A DNA stretch of 64,000 nucleotides from Woeseiaceae bacterium (GTDB lineage Bacteria; Pseudomonadota; Gammaproteobacteria; Steroidobacterales; Woeseiaceae), in contig JAJFKS010000006.1 of assembly GCA_021773115.1 (NCBI GenBank), positions 124,001 to 188,000 of the forward strand. Reading direction: 5' to 3'. The notes beneath the pieces were generated by a model that did not search any database, was not told where the DNA came from, and was given only the letters and a program-made list of their open reading frames with translations. Shown here piece by piece: positions 1-10,093 of the stretch. The translations under genes and the position numbers were made by a program. Positions within the stretch are counted from its first letter, which is position 1; every line of letters starts with the position of its first letter.

Positions 1-2
1 AC

Positions 3-875
3 CTGCGAGCTGTCGGCAAAATTACCGACGGCACGGATTCGATATTTGTCGTCAGCCGTGACAACACCTACGTCGGCTCGCTGTTCCTGTCTCGCCTGCT
101 AACGAACGACGCCGATGAAATGGTCGCCAACATCATGTCGACCGATATCATGCCGATTCCGGCAAACACGGCTTCGACCCAGGTTGTCTGGGAATTCGAA
201 AATCGTGATCTTCTGTCAGCACCCGTTGTCGATAAGGATTTCCGCGTGTTGGGCAGAATTACAATTGACGACGTTGTCGATGTCATTCGTGACGAAGCCG
301 AACGCTCACTAATGAGTGCCGCAGGCCTCGATGAGGAGAGTGACATGTTCGCACCGGTCGTCAAAAGCGCTGCACGCCGCGCGCTTTGGCTGGGCGTGAA
401 CCTGGGCACCGCATTTTTAGCGGCTGCAGTTGTGGACAAATTCCAGACAACCATCGACAAAATCGTGTTGCTCGCCGTTCTGATGCCGGTTGTACCCAGC
501 ATGGGCGGCGTGGCCGGGACGCAATCGCTCACGATCATTACGCGCGCCATCGCACTCGGCCAGGTTAACCGGGATAACGCCATGGGTATCTTGCGCAAAG
601 AATTGATGGTCGGCATCTTAAACGGGGTCGGCTGGGCGATCGTCGTTTCGATGGTGACGTACTGGTGGTTTAACGATTGGCGCATTGGCGGAATTATTGG
701 CGCCGCGCTGATTATCAATTTGTTTGTTGCGGCACTTGCCGGGTTCAGTATTCCTCTGATTCTGAAGCGAATGAATGTTGACCCTGCACTTGCCGGCGGT
801 GTCGTGTTGACGACAGTGACGGATGTTATCGGCTACTCGGTATTTCTCGGACTGGGCGCAGCACTGTTGCTCTAG
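3..875 (+). CDS. mgtE: MgtE-type magnesium transporter (C-terminal part)
   Basis: Partial gene running in from the left edge; about 290 codons are visible out of the roughly 450 usual for MgtE. The first ~100 visible residues form the cytosolic CBS-pair region. The membrane domain follows from about visible residue 115 with five hydrophobic segments. The motif GGVAGTQSLT in the first loop and the conserved Asp in the last region (TTVTDVIGY), which lines the Mg2+ pore in this family, are both present. MgtE is a gated inner-membrane Mg2+ channel closed by Mg2+ binding to the CBS and N domains. The start and the N domain lie outside the window. The gene ends 13 bp before the convergent patatin gene. 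Confidence 0.9.
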   Translation: MRAVGKITDGTDSIFVVSRDNTYVGSLFLSRLLTNDADEMVANIMSTDIMPIPANTASTQVVWEFENRDLLSAPVVDKDFRVLGRITIDDVVDVIRDEAERSLMSAAGLDEESDMFAPVVKSAARRALWLGVNLGTAFLAAAVVDKFQTTIDKIVLLAVLMPVVPSMGGVAGTQSLTIITRAIALGQVNRDNAMGILRKELMVGILNGVGWAIVVSMVTYWWFNDWRIGGIIGAALIINLFVAALAGFSIPLILKRMNVDPALAGGVVLTTVTDVIGYSVFLGLGAALLL

Positions 876-888
876 GGTCAATTGGGCA

Positions 889-2103
889 CTAGTCGTATTT
901 GCCGATGCGGCTCAGGTCTCTCTTGATCCATTCGGGTGCGAATAAGCGCGGCACCTCTTTTCCGGTCACGAATTCCACCAGTTGCTCTTTAACGTTCATC
1001 GCATCGCGATAACCCAAGGCAATCAATTCACGCGTATAGGCCCGCTCAAACAACAGAAAGCTCAAGAGGCGACTCTCGCTGCGTTGCTTGCCGCTGATGC
1101 CTTGAAGTAGTGCACGAATCGCGAATGGCAGTTCCTGCCGGTGCCGTGTGGCTATGGCTCGCAGATCTTCACTCGGCACAACGAGCATCGTATCGATAGG
1201 CCTGACCGCCGCGAGCGCACCTGTTCGATTTTCATCGGGTATCGCGTCCAGCAGATCGTTGATACGCGTGATTCGTTCAAGGTCAGAGTACAGACCATCC
1301 ATGAATAGCGTATCGAGCATGTAACCTGCGATCTGCGCGAAGCTCGGCATCGGTCCAAGCTCTGTGGGTGCGGCGTCTCCGGTCTCATCACGTATGCCGA
1401 TGACGAGGATTCGGTCAGCGCCGAGGTGTACCGCCGGGCTCAGGGGTGTCGCTTGTCGCATCGCACCGTCACCGAAATACTCATTGCCGATCTGTTGCGG
1501 CGGGAATAACAACGGCACCGCGATACTCGCCATCAGGTGATCCAGACTCAGATGGGCGGACTTCCCCAGGCGGCGTGTTCGATCCCAATTCTGCAATGAT
1601 TTCTCGCCTTCGTAAAAGGACGTTGAACGCGCTGAATCGTAGCCGGCTGCAGTAACCGCGACGGCTGAGAGTGCGCCAGTATCGATTGCACTTTGGATCC
1701 GCGGAAAATGAACGTTTCGGCGTAGCAAGTCGCGCAGCGGCGCATTGTCCAGTAATGATTTGGGCGTGCCGACCAGCCAGCCACCCAGGACGATTGATGA
1801 CAGCCAGTGCAGGCTGCTCTTGAGCATCGTCAGATTGTCAGTTTTATACACCTGGTGGCTGCGAAAGTGAGCCCATACATGTTCCAGCTCGACAATAGCC
1901 GAGCGGAAATGTCGCGCTCTGGACGCCAGTACAACCGAATTCACGGCGCCAGCCGACGTGCCACTAATGACCGCGAACGGACTGGCGCAGGTCTTGGGCA
2001 TGACTTCGGCCAGCGCTTTTAGTACGCCGACCTGAAATGCACCACGCGCGCCGCCGCCCGGCAACACGAGGCCAGTTTTGATCGGATCGGGCGATTTGCT
2101 CAT
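889..2103 (-). CDS. patatin-like phospholipase
   Basis: A 404-residue patatin-family protein. It has the glycine-rich oxyanion motif PGGGARGAFQVG (residues 15-26), the nucleophile elbow GTSAG with the predicted catalytic Ser50, and the DGA dyad motif (YFGDGAMRQ) near residue 220. These define a Ser-Asp lipid acyl hydrolase. There is no signal peptide, so it is probably cytosolic or peripheral at the inner membrane. The sequence after residue 280 is the extended C-terminal half seen in many proteobacterial patatins. The true lipid substrate cannot be read from sequence. It is convergent with mgtE and divergent from the peroxiredoxin gene. Confidence 0.88.
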   Translation of the reverse strand: MSKSPDPIKTGLVLPGGGARGAFQVGVLKALAEVMPKTCASPFAVISGTSAGAVNSVVLASRARHFRSAIVELEHVWAHFRSHQVYKTDNLTMLKSSLHWLSSIVLGGWLVGTPKSLLDNAPLRDLLRRNVHFPRIQSAIDTGALSAVAVTAAGYDSARSTSFYEGEKSLQNWDRTRRLGKSAHLSLDHLMASIAVPLLFPPQQIGNEYFGDGAMRQATPLSPAVHLGADRILVIGIRDETGDAAPTELGPMPSFAQIAGYMLDTLFMDGLYSDLERITRINDLLDAIPDENRTGALAAVRPIDTMLVVPSEDLRAIATRHRQELPFAIRALLQGISGKQRSESRLLSFLLFERAYTRELIALGYRDAMNVKEQLVEFVTGKEVPRLFAPEWIKRDLSRIGKYD

Positions 2104-2213
2104 AGGCTTCCGGGAATTGCTTACAGATCATGTCATGCCAGCGTATTATACTGCGTCTCAAGCTGGCGCGAACGCAGTCACATTGCCAGCAACTCAACAA
2201 TCGGACTCAAGAC

Positions 2214-2768
2214 ATGAAGCGCCTTCTCGCTAATTCTGCCATCGTACTTGTTGCGGCGACCGCCAGCCTGGCATTTACATCGATCGGATTTGCCAGCGAA
2301 CAGCCCTTGCCTGGCGACCCGGCACCCGAATTCGAGCTTTCCGATCAGGACGGCAACCTGCATTCGCTGGAAGACTATCGCAATCAATGGGTGGTCTTGT
2401 ATTTTTACCCGAAAGATCAGACACCGGGTTGCACGACAGAGGCCTGTGAATTTCGCGATAATATTTTCGCGTTTCGGAAGTTCGGCGCGCAGATACTCGG
2501 CGTTAGCCTGGATGACGTCGATTCCCACAAGGAATTTGCAGAATTGTATGCGCTGCCCTTTCCGCTGCTCGCCGATACCACGGGCGACACATCAACGGCG
2601 TACGGTGTGAAAACGCGAATGTTCGGCATGACCGTTGCCAGGCGACATACATTCATCATTGCTCCGGACGGGACCATCGCCAAGCACTACGACAAGGTGA
2701 ATCCCGACACACATCCTGCCGAAGTGCTGGCTGACCTGGCAACACTCGGGGCTACCGCAACGCCTTGA
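2214..2768 (+). CDS. exported Bcp/AhpC-TSA family peroxiredoxin
   Basis: A 184-residue peroxiredoxin. An N-terminal signal peptide (about residues 1-27, MKRLL then a hydrophobic stretch ending GFAS) implies export, unlike the cytosolic E. coli Bcp. The motif YFYPKDQTPGCTTEAC carries the predicted peroxidatic Cys73 and a second Cys78, the C-X4-C spacing of atypical 2-Cys Bcp proteins. It should reduce peroxides in the periplasm using a thiol donor. I chose the ATG at 2214 because it starts directly before the signal peptide; an in-frame ATG at 2130 would add 28 unrelated residues. The 3' end overlaps the convergent VWA gene by 17 bp. Confidence 0.88.
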   Translation: MKRLLANSAIVLVAATASLAFTSIGFASEQPLPGDPAPEFELSDQDGNLHSLEDYRNQWVVLYFYPKDQTPGCTTEACEFRDNIFAFRKFGAQILGVSLDDVDSHKEFAELYALPFPLLADTTGDTSTAYGVKTRMFGMTVARRHTFIIAPDGTIAKHYDKVNPDTHPAEVLADLATLGATATP

Positions 2769-3927
2769 TGCCTTCGTCAAGGCCGGCGATCGTCAGCGGG
2801 TACATGCGATCGTCCATCAGATCGCGAATTAATTTGACGGACGGCGTGTAGTCCCACCGAGATTTCGGTTCGGGGTTGAGCCAGATCGCCTTCGGGTAAG
2901 TGTTTAACAACCGTTTGATCCAGACCGCACCGGGCTCTTCATTCCAGTGCTCCACGCTGCCACCGGCGTAGGCGACCTCATAGGGGCTCATCGTCGCGTC
3001 GCCGACAAATATCATTTTATAGTCAGACGGATACTTGTTCATCACATCAAGCGTCGCAGTCTTTTCTGTTTGCCGGCGGCGATTATCCTTCCACAGGCTT
3101 TCATAAATAAAGTTGTGAAAGTAGAAGTACTCAAGGTGTTTGAATTCACTGCGCGCCGCAGAAAATGTTTCTTCACAGATACGGATGTGGTCGTCCATCG
3201 AGCCGCCGATATCGAAACACAGCAGCACTTTCACCGCGTTGTGCCGCTCGGGAACCATACGAATATCGAGCATTCCACCATTGCGCGCGGTCTTGTCGAT
3301 CGTATCGTTCAGGTCGAGCTGATCGGCGGCGCCTTCGCGGGCAAATTTTCTAAGGCGGCGCAGCGCGACTTTGATGTTGCGTGTACCAAGTTCAACAGAA
3401 TCATCCAGGTTTCGGTACTCGCGCTTGTCCCAGACCTTGACGGCGCTGCGATTTCTTGAACCCTGTTGCCCGATGCGAACACCCTCCGGGTTGTAGCCGT
3501 AGGCACCAAATGGCGAGGTGCCCGCCGTGCCGATCCACTTGCTGCCGCCCTCGTGACGTTCATTCTGTTCGTCGAGACGTTGCTGAAGGGCTTTCATGAG
3601 TTCTTCGAAACCGCCCATCGACTTGATCAGCTTTTTTTCTTCATCGGACAAGGCCAGCTCAGCCTGGCGTTGCAGCCAGTCATCCGGAATTTCCCGCATC
3701 AGGTCCTTCAGCGAATCCTCAACGCCCTTGAAGTAGGCGGCGAAAATTCGGTCGAACCGATCGAGGTGCGCTTCGTCTTTGACCAGTGTCGTGCGTGCGA
3801 GGAAATAAAAGTCATCCACGCTTTGTCCGGCGAGGCCACTCTTCAATGCCTCTTGAAGCATCAGAAGCTCCGTAATCGAAGTCTTCATTCCGCCGTCGCG
3901 AAGCATATAGAAAAATGGAATCAGCAT
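2752..3927 (-). CDS. VWA-domain (CoxE-like) protein, MoxR partner
   Basis: A 391-residue protein with a C-terminal von Willebrand A-type domain (from about residue 215). The metal-site motif is FDIGGSMDDH, where the classical DxSxS has Gly at the middle Ser position; I believe this variant is usual in this CoxE-like family. The N-terminal half is polar, acidic and helical. It lies 18 bp downstream of a MoxR AAA+ ATPase on the same strand. MoxR-VWA pairs act as chaperones for metal-cofactor insertion or complex maturation. The client is not evident here, since no metalloenzyme sits beside the pair. Confidence 0.85.
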   Translation of the reverse strand: MLIPFFYMLRDGGMKTSITELLMLQEALKSGLAGQSVDDFYFLARTTLVKDEAHLDRFDRIFAAYFKGVEDSLKDLMREIPDDWLQRQAELALSDEEKKLIKSMGGFEELMKALQQRLDEQNERHEGGSKWIGTAGTSPFGAYGYNPEGVRIGQQGSRNRSAVKVWDKREYRNLDDSVELGTRNIKVALRRLRKFAREGAADQLDLNDTIDKTARNGGMLDIRMVPERHNAVKVLLCFDIGGSMDDHIRICEETFSAARSEFKHLEYFYFHNFIYESLWKDNRRRQTEKTATLDVMNKYPSDYKMIFVGDATMSPYEVAYAGGSVEHWNEEPGAVWIKRLLNTYPKAIWLNPEPKSRWDYTPSVKLIRDLMDDRMYPLTIAGLDEGIKALR

Positions 3928-3945
3928 GGTATCGAAAGACCGTAC

Positions 3946-4803
3946 TTATTGCGGATTGTTGCGCCGATCGAGAAACACCAGCTGCTCGAACAGGTGCACA
4001 TCCTGCTCGTTTTTCAGCAAAGCGCCGTACAAGGGCGGAATAGCGCTGCGCGAATTTTCACTGCGCAGGGCCTCGGGTGGGATGTCTTCGGCCAGCAATA
4101 ACTTGATCCAGTCAAGCAACTCAGACGTTGACGGTTTTTTCTTCAGACCGCGAACGTCGCGCACCTTGTAGAAGGCATTGAGTGCTTCGGTCAGCAATTC
4201 CTTTTTCAGTTTCGGAAAATGCACATCAACGATTTTGGCCATTGTGTCCTGATCCGGAAACTTGATGTAGTGAAAAAAGCAGCGCCGCAGGAATGCGTCC
4301 GGCAATTCTTTTTCATTGTTGCTGGTGATGACCATAACTGGACGATGCCGCGCGCTGACCAGCTTGCGTGTTTCGTAGACGTAAAACTCCATGCGGTCGA
4401 GTTCCTGCAGCAGGTCATTGGGAAACTCAATGTCGGCCTTGTCAATTTCGTCAATCAGAAGAACCGGTTGCTGTTCGGATTCAAACGCCTCCCAGACCTT
4501 GCCGCGCATGATGTAGTTCGAAATATCATGGACCTTGTCATCACCGAGTTGCGAATCACGCAAACGTGCGACCGCGTCGTATTCGTACAGTCCTTGCTGG
4601 GCTTTGGTCGTTGACTTGATGTGCCACTCGAACAACGGCATGCCAAGCGACTCGGCGACTTCAATCGCGAGCTGTGTTTTGCCGGTGCCCGGTTCGCCTT
4701 TGATCAATATTGGGCGCTGCAACGTCACAGCCGCGTTCACAGCCATGGTAAGGTCGTCCGTTGCTATGTAGGAGCGGGTTCCTGTGAATTTCTGCTTCGG
4801 CAT
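3946..4803 (-). CDS. MoxR family AAA+ ATPase
   Basis: A 285-residue MoxR-type ATPase. Walker A is GEPGTGKT (residues 36-43), Walker B is VLLIDEIDKAD near residue 118, and sensor 1 is ITSNNEKELPDAFLRRC with the arginine pair after it. The small helical lid domain occupies the last ~90 residues. It is the upstream gene of a two-gene unit with the VWA protein (18 bp gap), the normal arrangement for a MoxR chaperone and its VWA adaptor. The ATG at 4803 gives the family's usual length. Confidence 0.9.
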   Translation of the reverse strand: MPKQKFTGTRSYIATDDLTMAVNAAVTLQRPILIKGEPGTGKTQLAIEVAESLGMPLFEWHIKSTTKAQQGLYEYDAVARLRDSQLGDDKVHDISNYIMRGKVWEAFESEQQPVLLIDEIDKADIEFPNDLLQELDRMEFYVYETRKLVSARHRPVMVITSNNEKELPDAFLRRCFFHYIKFPDQDTMAKIVDVHFPKLKKELLTEALNAFYKVRDVRGLKKKPSTSELLDWIKLLLAEDIPPEALRSENSRSAIPPLYGALLKNEQDVHLFEQLVFLDRRNNPQ

Positions 4804-4834
4804 CGGTCAATCCGGCATCGTGTGACCGTGTATC

Positions 4835-7207
4835 TTAACGCCTGTGGGGGGTCAGCGTCAGCGTATACGCAGCCGCGCCCGGCAAAAACGGACTTGGCAG
4901 CCCGTCGACCCAGTCACTGTGTCCCTTGTCATAGAAGTCCGACAGCGGATGGCCGCTTTGTCCCGTGGGCATATGCAACAGGCCATTTGCCTCGTCACCG
5001 GGCGAAACCGAGAATCGCTCGGACGCACCCCAGGTTGCACCTTGCGCCTTGGGCATATTTGAGTCGCCGTTGAGCGCGTCGGCCGGCATGTCGAGCTTGT
5101 CACCAAAAACCGGGATGCTGCGGCTCAGTGGGTGCCGGATCGAGGCCCGGTTGATTTCACCCCAGGTTCGCGAAGACAGAGGACCTTCAAAATTTTCGCT
5201 GAAATAACGGATATTTTCCTGCACCGCGGCCAGCAGAAATGCATCCCAACTGTTGTAGTCGGCCGGCAACATGTGCAGCGGCCGCTGCTCCAGCAACGAC
5301 CACAGCGCTGCTTCAAACTGATTGCTCTTGAGAAGACCGACATCGTCGCCGTAAGCCGCGCGTACTGGCGCGGTCAGGGCGTGGAACATGCGTTTTTCGA
5401 CCTCCAGTCGAAACGCCCTGACCAGGCGGTAACCCACGGACTCCGGAGCAGCGCGCGGAATCCATTCGTCAACCAATCGCCGATACTCGGCCAGGTCAGC
5501 ATCATCGGCGACGACGTCATCGCCCAGGATCTCCAGCAACACGTCACGCCACGGCGCGAGAAACAACGCCCGGTCGTCATACTGAATGGCCAGCATGTCG
5601 CCAGCAACGAACGTGTCTTTCAGAAACAGGGCATCGCGAATCTGCCGCGCCCGTGCACCCAGGTCGTAGCCGCCGTCACCGATAATACGTAGCGCCTCGG
5701 CATCCGCCACCCGTGCATTAGCCGTCCAGATTCGGCCACTTTCCGGGTTAACAACGCGCGGGTAGTCCGCGCCGGCGACCCAGCCCCTCCAGCCGGCTTG
5801 CACACTCCAGTCTGCGGGTAGCATGGCGTTGAAATCGGATTTTAGCGGTATCTTGCCAGCGATGGTCCAGCCGATGTTGCCGAGCGCATCACCGCTGACG
5901 AAGTTCTGCGGTGGCATGCCCATGGTATTGGCAATATCCAGCGCCTCGGCAACGGACACCGCGTTTTCGAGCTTGATAATATTTAGATTAACCGCGTCAA
6001 GCTGGTGCGCGATCCAGCTAACGACAACTTCACCGTCCGGGTAGTCGACACCCTCGAGCACCGGGCCCCAAATCGTCTCGCGAATCCTTAACTCCACCGC
6101 TTCACTGTTCTTGACCTTGATGACCTCACGGAAAACCTCGAACGGTCGATCACCCGCTGGCGTTTGATAGCTGTTATCCAGAGCGCCCGGCTTCAACACC
6201 ACGGCATCGGTGTAGTCTCCATAGCTGTTCGTATAACCCCAGGCCATGTGGGTGTTACTGCCTGCGACGACAAAGGGTGCGCCGGGCAGTGTCACGCCGG
6301 AAACATCAACGGGCGTATCACCATCAACGCGCAATCGCGCACGGTAGTAGATGTTCGGCGTATTCAGGCCAAGGTGCATGTCGTTGGAGACCATCGCCCG
6401 GCCATTCTCAGTAAGCGTACCCGACACCGCCCAGTTATTGCTGCCGAGCAAGGGATCTTTACCTTCTTCATTCGCGGCCGGTGCCACGTCCTCCACAGCG
6501 CGCAGGGAGTAGACGTCTGCAGACGGAATGGCCGCGACACTACGCGGCTCGCCCATCAGCGGCGCATCCCACGGCGTCCCTTGTGGGTACAGCCAATCGT
6601 AAACCTCACCCGGCAACACAGTGTGCGCGAGTCCGCGTTGCACTTCCTTTTTCGCGCGTGAATCATTGAGCTGTATGAACATGGCATAAACCACGAGAAT
6701 GGAATCTTCCGCCAACCACGGCGTCGGCTCGGCACCGAGAACGAAATATTCGAAGGGTCTGGCACGCAAGGAGTTGAGCCCGGCGTTCACACCATCCGCA
6801 TAGTGCTGCAGCAACTCGCGCTCTGTGCTGGAAGCGGCCTGCACCACTCCCTGCGCCCGCGCCCGGAAGCGATGGAAACGATTGCTCTTGTCGAGATCAA
6901 TGGTGACGGCACCAACGATTTCGGAGAGCTCGCCCGCGGCCTGGCGGCGAATCATGTCCATTTGGAAAAATCGATCCTGGCCGTGTGCGTAGCCGGTCGC
7001 GAACGCAAGATCGGTACGATTGCTTGCGCTGATAACGGGAATGCCCGCCGCATCGCGCTCAATCGTGGCCACCGCTTTAAGGCCGGCAACAGTGGCGCCA
7101 CCGTTTAGCTGCGGCAGGCTCGCGCGCAGTCCAAGCCAGGCCAGCAAGCCCAGCACCAAAACGAGGAATGTCAGGCCGCCGAACAGGCGCCAGATAATTT
7201 TCTTCAT
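4835..7207 (-). CDS. penicillin acylase family N-terminal-nucleophile amidohydrolase
   Basis: A 790-residue exported enzyme of the penicillin amidase/acyl-homoserine-lactone acylase family (S45). Residues 7-27 form a hydrophobic N-terminal signal or anchor. The alpha-chain part is followed by an acidic spacer (about residues 240-253) and then GSNNWAVSG, in which Ser256 is the predicted autocatalytic cleavage site and nucleophile of the beta chain. Family members hydrolyse side-chain amides such as beta-lactams, N-acyl-homoserine lactones or N-acyl amino acids in the periplasm; the substrate is not predictable here. The start overlaps the pyk stop by one base (TGATG on the minus strand), so the two are probably translationally coupled. 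Confidence 0.88.
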   Translation of the reverse strand: MKKIIWRLFGGLTFLVLVLGLLAWLGLRASLPQLNGGATVAGLKAVATIERDAAGIPVISASNRTDLAFATGYAHGQDRFFQMDMIRRQAAGELSEIVGAVTIDLDKSNRFHRFRARAQGVVQAASSTERELLQHYADGVNAGLNSLRARPFEYFVLGAEPTPWLAEDSILVVYAMFIQLNDSRAKKEVQRGLAHTVLPGEVYDWLYPQGTPWDAPLMGEPRSVAAIPSADVYSLRAVEDVAPAANEEGKDPLLGSNNWAVSGTLTENGRAMVSNDMHLGLNTPNIYYRARLRVDGDTPVDVSGVTLPGAPFVVAGSNTHMAWGYTNSYGDYTDAVVLKPGALDNSYQTPAGDRPFEVFREVIKVKNSEAVELRIRETIWGPVLEGVDYPDGEVVVSWIAHQLDAVNLNIIKLENAVSVAEALDIANTMGMPPQNFVSGDALGNIGWTIAGKIPLKSDFNAMLPADWSVQAGWRGWVAGADYPRVVNPESGRIWTANARVADAEALRIIGDGGYDLGARARQIRDALFLKDTFVAGDMLAIQYDDRALFLAPWRDVLLEILGDDVVADDADLAEYRRLVDEWIPRAAPESVGYRLVRAFRLEVEKRMFHALTAPVRAAYGDDVGLLKSNQFEAALWSLLEQRPLHMLPADYNSWDAFLLAAVQENIRYFSENFEGPLSSRTWGEINRASIRHPLSRSIPVFGDKLDMPADALNGDSNMPKAQGATWGASERFSVSPGDEANGLLHMPTGQSGHPLSDFYDKGHSDWVDGLPSPFLPGAAAYTLTLTPHRR

Positions 7208-8640
7208 CAGCTGCTTTTTATTTTTATCACAGTCATTGAATTGGTGCTGCCCGAAATACCGTCCAGGTCACCTTTGGTCAGAATCGCCAGGTCGTCCACT
7301 TCGACCAGTTTATTCGCCAACAGTGTGTCGAAGATATCCTGGTACAGACCGCGCGGTTTGTTCGGGTCAATTGCGAATTGCACCGGGAACACACCGCGGT
7401 ACATCGATACGCGACGGCTCGTTGTGAGATGCGGAGTAAATGCATAAATCGGAATGTCCGATCGAATCCTGGACATCCAGCGCGTTGTCGAACCAGACTC
7501 CGTCAACGCAATAATCGCCTTGACGGACATATGGTTCGCCATGTACATCGTTGCCATCGCGATTGCCTCGTCAACCAGTTTGAAATGGTCGTCCATGCGA
7601 TGACTTGTGCGGCTGACGGGTAATGGGTATTTCTCCGCACCGATTGCAATCTCGGACATCGCACGAATCGCTTCAACCGGGTACGCGCCGACCGCGGTTT
7701 CACCCGACAACATGACCGCGTCCGTTCCATCCATCACCGCGTTCGAAACGTCGGAGACTTCGGCGCGCGTCGGAATCGGGTTCTGGATCATCGATTCCAT
7801 CATTTGCGTTGCCGTAATGACGACTTTATGCGCCTTGCGTGTTTTGCGAATCAGCTTTTTCTGAATGCCGGTGAGTTCCGCATAGCCCATCTCGACACCG
7901 AGATCGCCGCGCGCCACCATGATAACGTCAGCGGCTTCGATAATCGAATCGATGTTTGCAACTGCTTCGGCGCGTTCAATTTTGGCGACGATATGTGCGT
8001 GGCCGCCCGCTTGCTGCAGTAATCGACGCGCTTCGTGGACGTCCTCGCCGGTCTGCACAAATGACACAGCCAGAAAATCAAGATTCATTTTTGCGGCAAG
8101 CTTGATGTTCTCTTTGTCGATGTCGGTTAGGGCAGGAGCCGACAAACCGCCGCCTTTGAGATTGATACCTTTATGGTCTGACAAAATACCGCCGTTGACG
8201 ACGACGGTATGAATTCGCGTACCGTCGATTCGCTCAACTTTGAGCGTGATCATGCCGTCATTCAATAGCAGCACGTCGCCGGGTGAAACGTCCTCGTGAA
8301 TCGTGTCGAGGGCAACGCCAACGCCGTCCTTGTCACCGTCGAGAAAACCAAGCGTGCTGTCGAGGAAAAACGGCGCACCGTTTTCCAGTGCCACGCTGTG
8401 CTCCTTAAACCGACATATCCGAATCTTCGGTCCTTGGAGATCACCCATGATGCCGACTTGGCGTCCCGTCGATTTGGCGGCGGCCCGCAACACGTCAGCA
8501 CGCCTTTCGTGGTCGCTGGCCTCACCGTGTGAGAAATTGAGACGCGCAACGTCCAGCCCGGCTTCGAGCATCTTGCACAGTGTTTTCATATCGTCAGACG
8601 CTGGACCCAGCGTTGCGACTATCTTGGTTCGACTGATCAT
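7207..8640 (-). CDS. pyk: pyruvate kinase
   Basis: A 477-residue pyruvate kinase converting PEP and ADP to pyruvate and ATP. It begins MISRTKIVATLGPASDD, the standard N terminus with the conserved Arg/Asn phosphate-binding region. The active-site Lys region (VAKIERAEAV), the metal-binding MVARGDLGVE and the ATQMMESM motif follow in order. I set the start at the ATG at 8640; an upstream in-frame extension to 8859 adds 73 residues unlike any pyruvate kinase. It sits with pgk, gap and tkt on the same strand, interrupted by the oppositely oriented PhoX-like gene. It is coupled to the downstream acylase gene by a 1-base overlap. Confidence 0.97.
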   Translation of the reverse strand: MISRTKIVATLGPASDDMKTLCKMLEAGLDVARLNFSHGEASDHERRADVLRAAAKSTGRQVGIMGDLQGPKIRICRFKEHSVALENGAPFFLDSTLGFLDGDKDGVGVALDTIHEDVSPGDVLLLNDGMITLKVERIDGTRIHTVVVNGGILSDHKGINLKGGGLSAPALTDIDKENIKLAAKMNLDFLAVSFVQTGEDVHEARRLLQQAGGHAHIVAKIERAEAVANIDSIIEAADVIMVARGDLGVEMGYAELTGIQKKLIRKTRKAHKVVITATQMMESMIQNPIPTRAEVSDVSNAVMDGTDAVMLSGETAVGAYPVEAIRAMSEIAIGAEKYPLPVSRTSHRMDDHFKLVDEAIAMATMYMANHMSVKAIIALTESGSTTRWMSRIRSDIPIYAFTPHLTTSRRVSMYRGVFPVQFAIDPNKPRGLYQDIFDTLLANKLVEVDDLAILTKGDLDGISGSTNSMTVIKIKSS

Positions 8641-8713
8641 GCGCGCGATTATTGCACAGCTGTAGCACAAGCGCTGATATGCTGCCAGTGTCGGGTCGCC
8701 AGTGAAATCAATT

Positions 8714-10093
8714 ATGCTGAATCGTCGCCGCTTCTTGAAAAGTGTACTGGCCGCATCTGCGCTACCGGCTGCATTAAACAGCTGCGCGTCATTTCTACGG
8801 CAACACCAGTCGTTGCCACCAGACCCGAAGCAAGTCATCGATGTGCCTGAAGGCTTCAATTACAAGGTCGTCTCACGTCGCGGTGAGTTAATGGCTGACG
8901 GGCTGCCGGTACCCGGCGCACATGATGGAATGGCGGCTTTTGACGGTCGTGAGGGTCGCGTCATTCTCATCTGCAACCATGAATTGACTCCGCTATCCGT
9001 TTTCTCAGGGCCGTTTGCCGAAAAATTAGCCAGCCTGCCCGAAGGCTTGAAACGGCGACTGTATGACCGCGGCGCTGATTTGACACCAGGCGCCGGCGGT
9101 ACGACGACAACTATCTACAACCCGCAAAGTGGTGAAACGGAACAACAATTCCTGAGCCTTGGCGGCACCGACACCAACTGTGCCGGAGGCAAGACGCCGT
9201 GGAATTCGTGGTTGTCTTGCGAAGAAAGCTTTAGTGATCCCGGCCCCGCCCTGTCGAACCTGGGCATAAGGATCACAAGAGAATGCGCCCATGGTTATGT
9301 TTTCGAGGTGCCTGCATCGGCATCTGAGCTCGTCAAAGCGGTGCCTATCAAGGCAATGGGCCGCTTCGAACACGAGGCGGCAGCGGTGCACGCGGCGAGC
9401 GGCGTCGTTTACCTGACAGAGGATCAATGGCACAGCCTGTTTTATCGCTTCCTGCCCGATGTGCCCGGTGAGTTGCATCGGGGCGGCCGCCTGCAGGCAC
9501 TCGCGATCCAGGGCCGGCCATCAATGGCGACCCACAATTGGGACAGCAGCGAGATTCGCCTCAACGAGCCTCTGGATACCCGCTGGATTGATCTCGAAAA
9601 TGTCGACAGTGCCGTGAATGACCTGCGGCTTCGGGGCGCCGCTCTCGGCGCGGCTACCTTTGCGCGCAGCGAAGGACTGACCGACGCGGGCGGTGAATTC
9701 GCATTTACCTGTACGATAGGCGGTCCCGACCGTGTGGGTCAGATTTTCAGCTATAAACCGAGCCCGTTCGAAGGCTCTGCGGCCGAACAGGAACGTCCCG
9801 GCAAACTGACACTGATCGCCGAGGCAAATCCCGATTCATTGCTGCAGAACTGCGACAACCTGACCATGGCGCCGTGGGGCGACCTGATTGTTTGCGAAGA
9901 CACCGAGGACAGCGCGAATCATTGTGCGTTGATCGGTATTCGGCCTGATGGCGGCCAGTACATGATTGCCAATAACGCCTACTCGGATTCGGAACTTGCT
10001 GGCGTCTGCTTCTCGCCTGATGGCAAGACACTGTTTGTTAATATTCAGTATCCTGGCATCACGATTGCGATCACCGGTCCGTGGCCGAGCTAG
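8714..10093 (+). CDS. PhoX-like (DUF839) Tat-exported phosphatase family protein
   Basis: A 459-residue protein with a twin-arginine signal ([19 protein letters not shown]) at the N terminus and a Cys soon after. It belongs to the PhoX/DUF839 family; the conserved block [16 protein letters not shown] and the beta-propeller-like repeats support this. PhoX enzymes are Ca2+/Fe3+ alkaline phosphatases of the periplasm, but this branch is divergent, so phosphatase activity is an inference. The ATG at 8714 puts the RR motif right after the start; a GTG at 8702 is also possible. It lies alone on the plus strand within the glycolytic cluster, and its TAG stop shares CTAG with the stop of pgk. Confidence 0.8.
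   Translation: MLNRRRFLKSVLAASALPAALNSCASFLRQHQSLPPDPKQVIDVPEGFNYKVVSRRGELMADGLPVPGAHDGMAAFDGREGRVILICNHELTPLSVFSGPFAEKLASLPEGLKRRLYDRGADLTPGAGGTTTTIYNPQSGETEQQFLSLGGTDTNCAGGKTPWNSWLSCEESFSDPGPALSNLGIRITRECAHGYVFEVPASASELVKAVPIKAMGRFEHEAAAVHAASGVVYLTEDQWHSLFYRFLPDVPGELHRGGRLQALAIQGRPSMATHNWDSSEIRLNEPLDTRWIDLENVDSAVNDLRLRGAALGAATFARSEGLTDAGGEFAFTCTIGGPDRVGQIFSYKPSPFEGSAAEQERPGKLTLIAEANPDSLLQNCDNLTMAPWGDLIVCEDTEDSANHCALIGIRPDGGQYMIANNAYSDSELAGVCFSPDGKTLFVNIQYPGITIAITGPWPS

Noticed and set aside
8641-8859. 73-residue N-terminal extension of pyruvate kinase
   Set aside because: Pyruvate kinases begin at the residues read from 8640; the extension overlaps the start of the divergent PhoX-like gene and has no family similarity.
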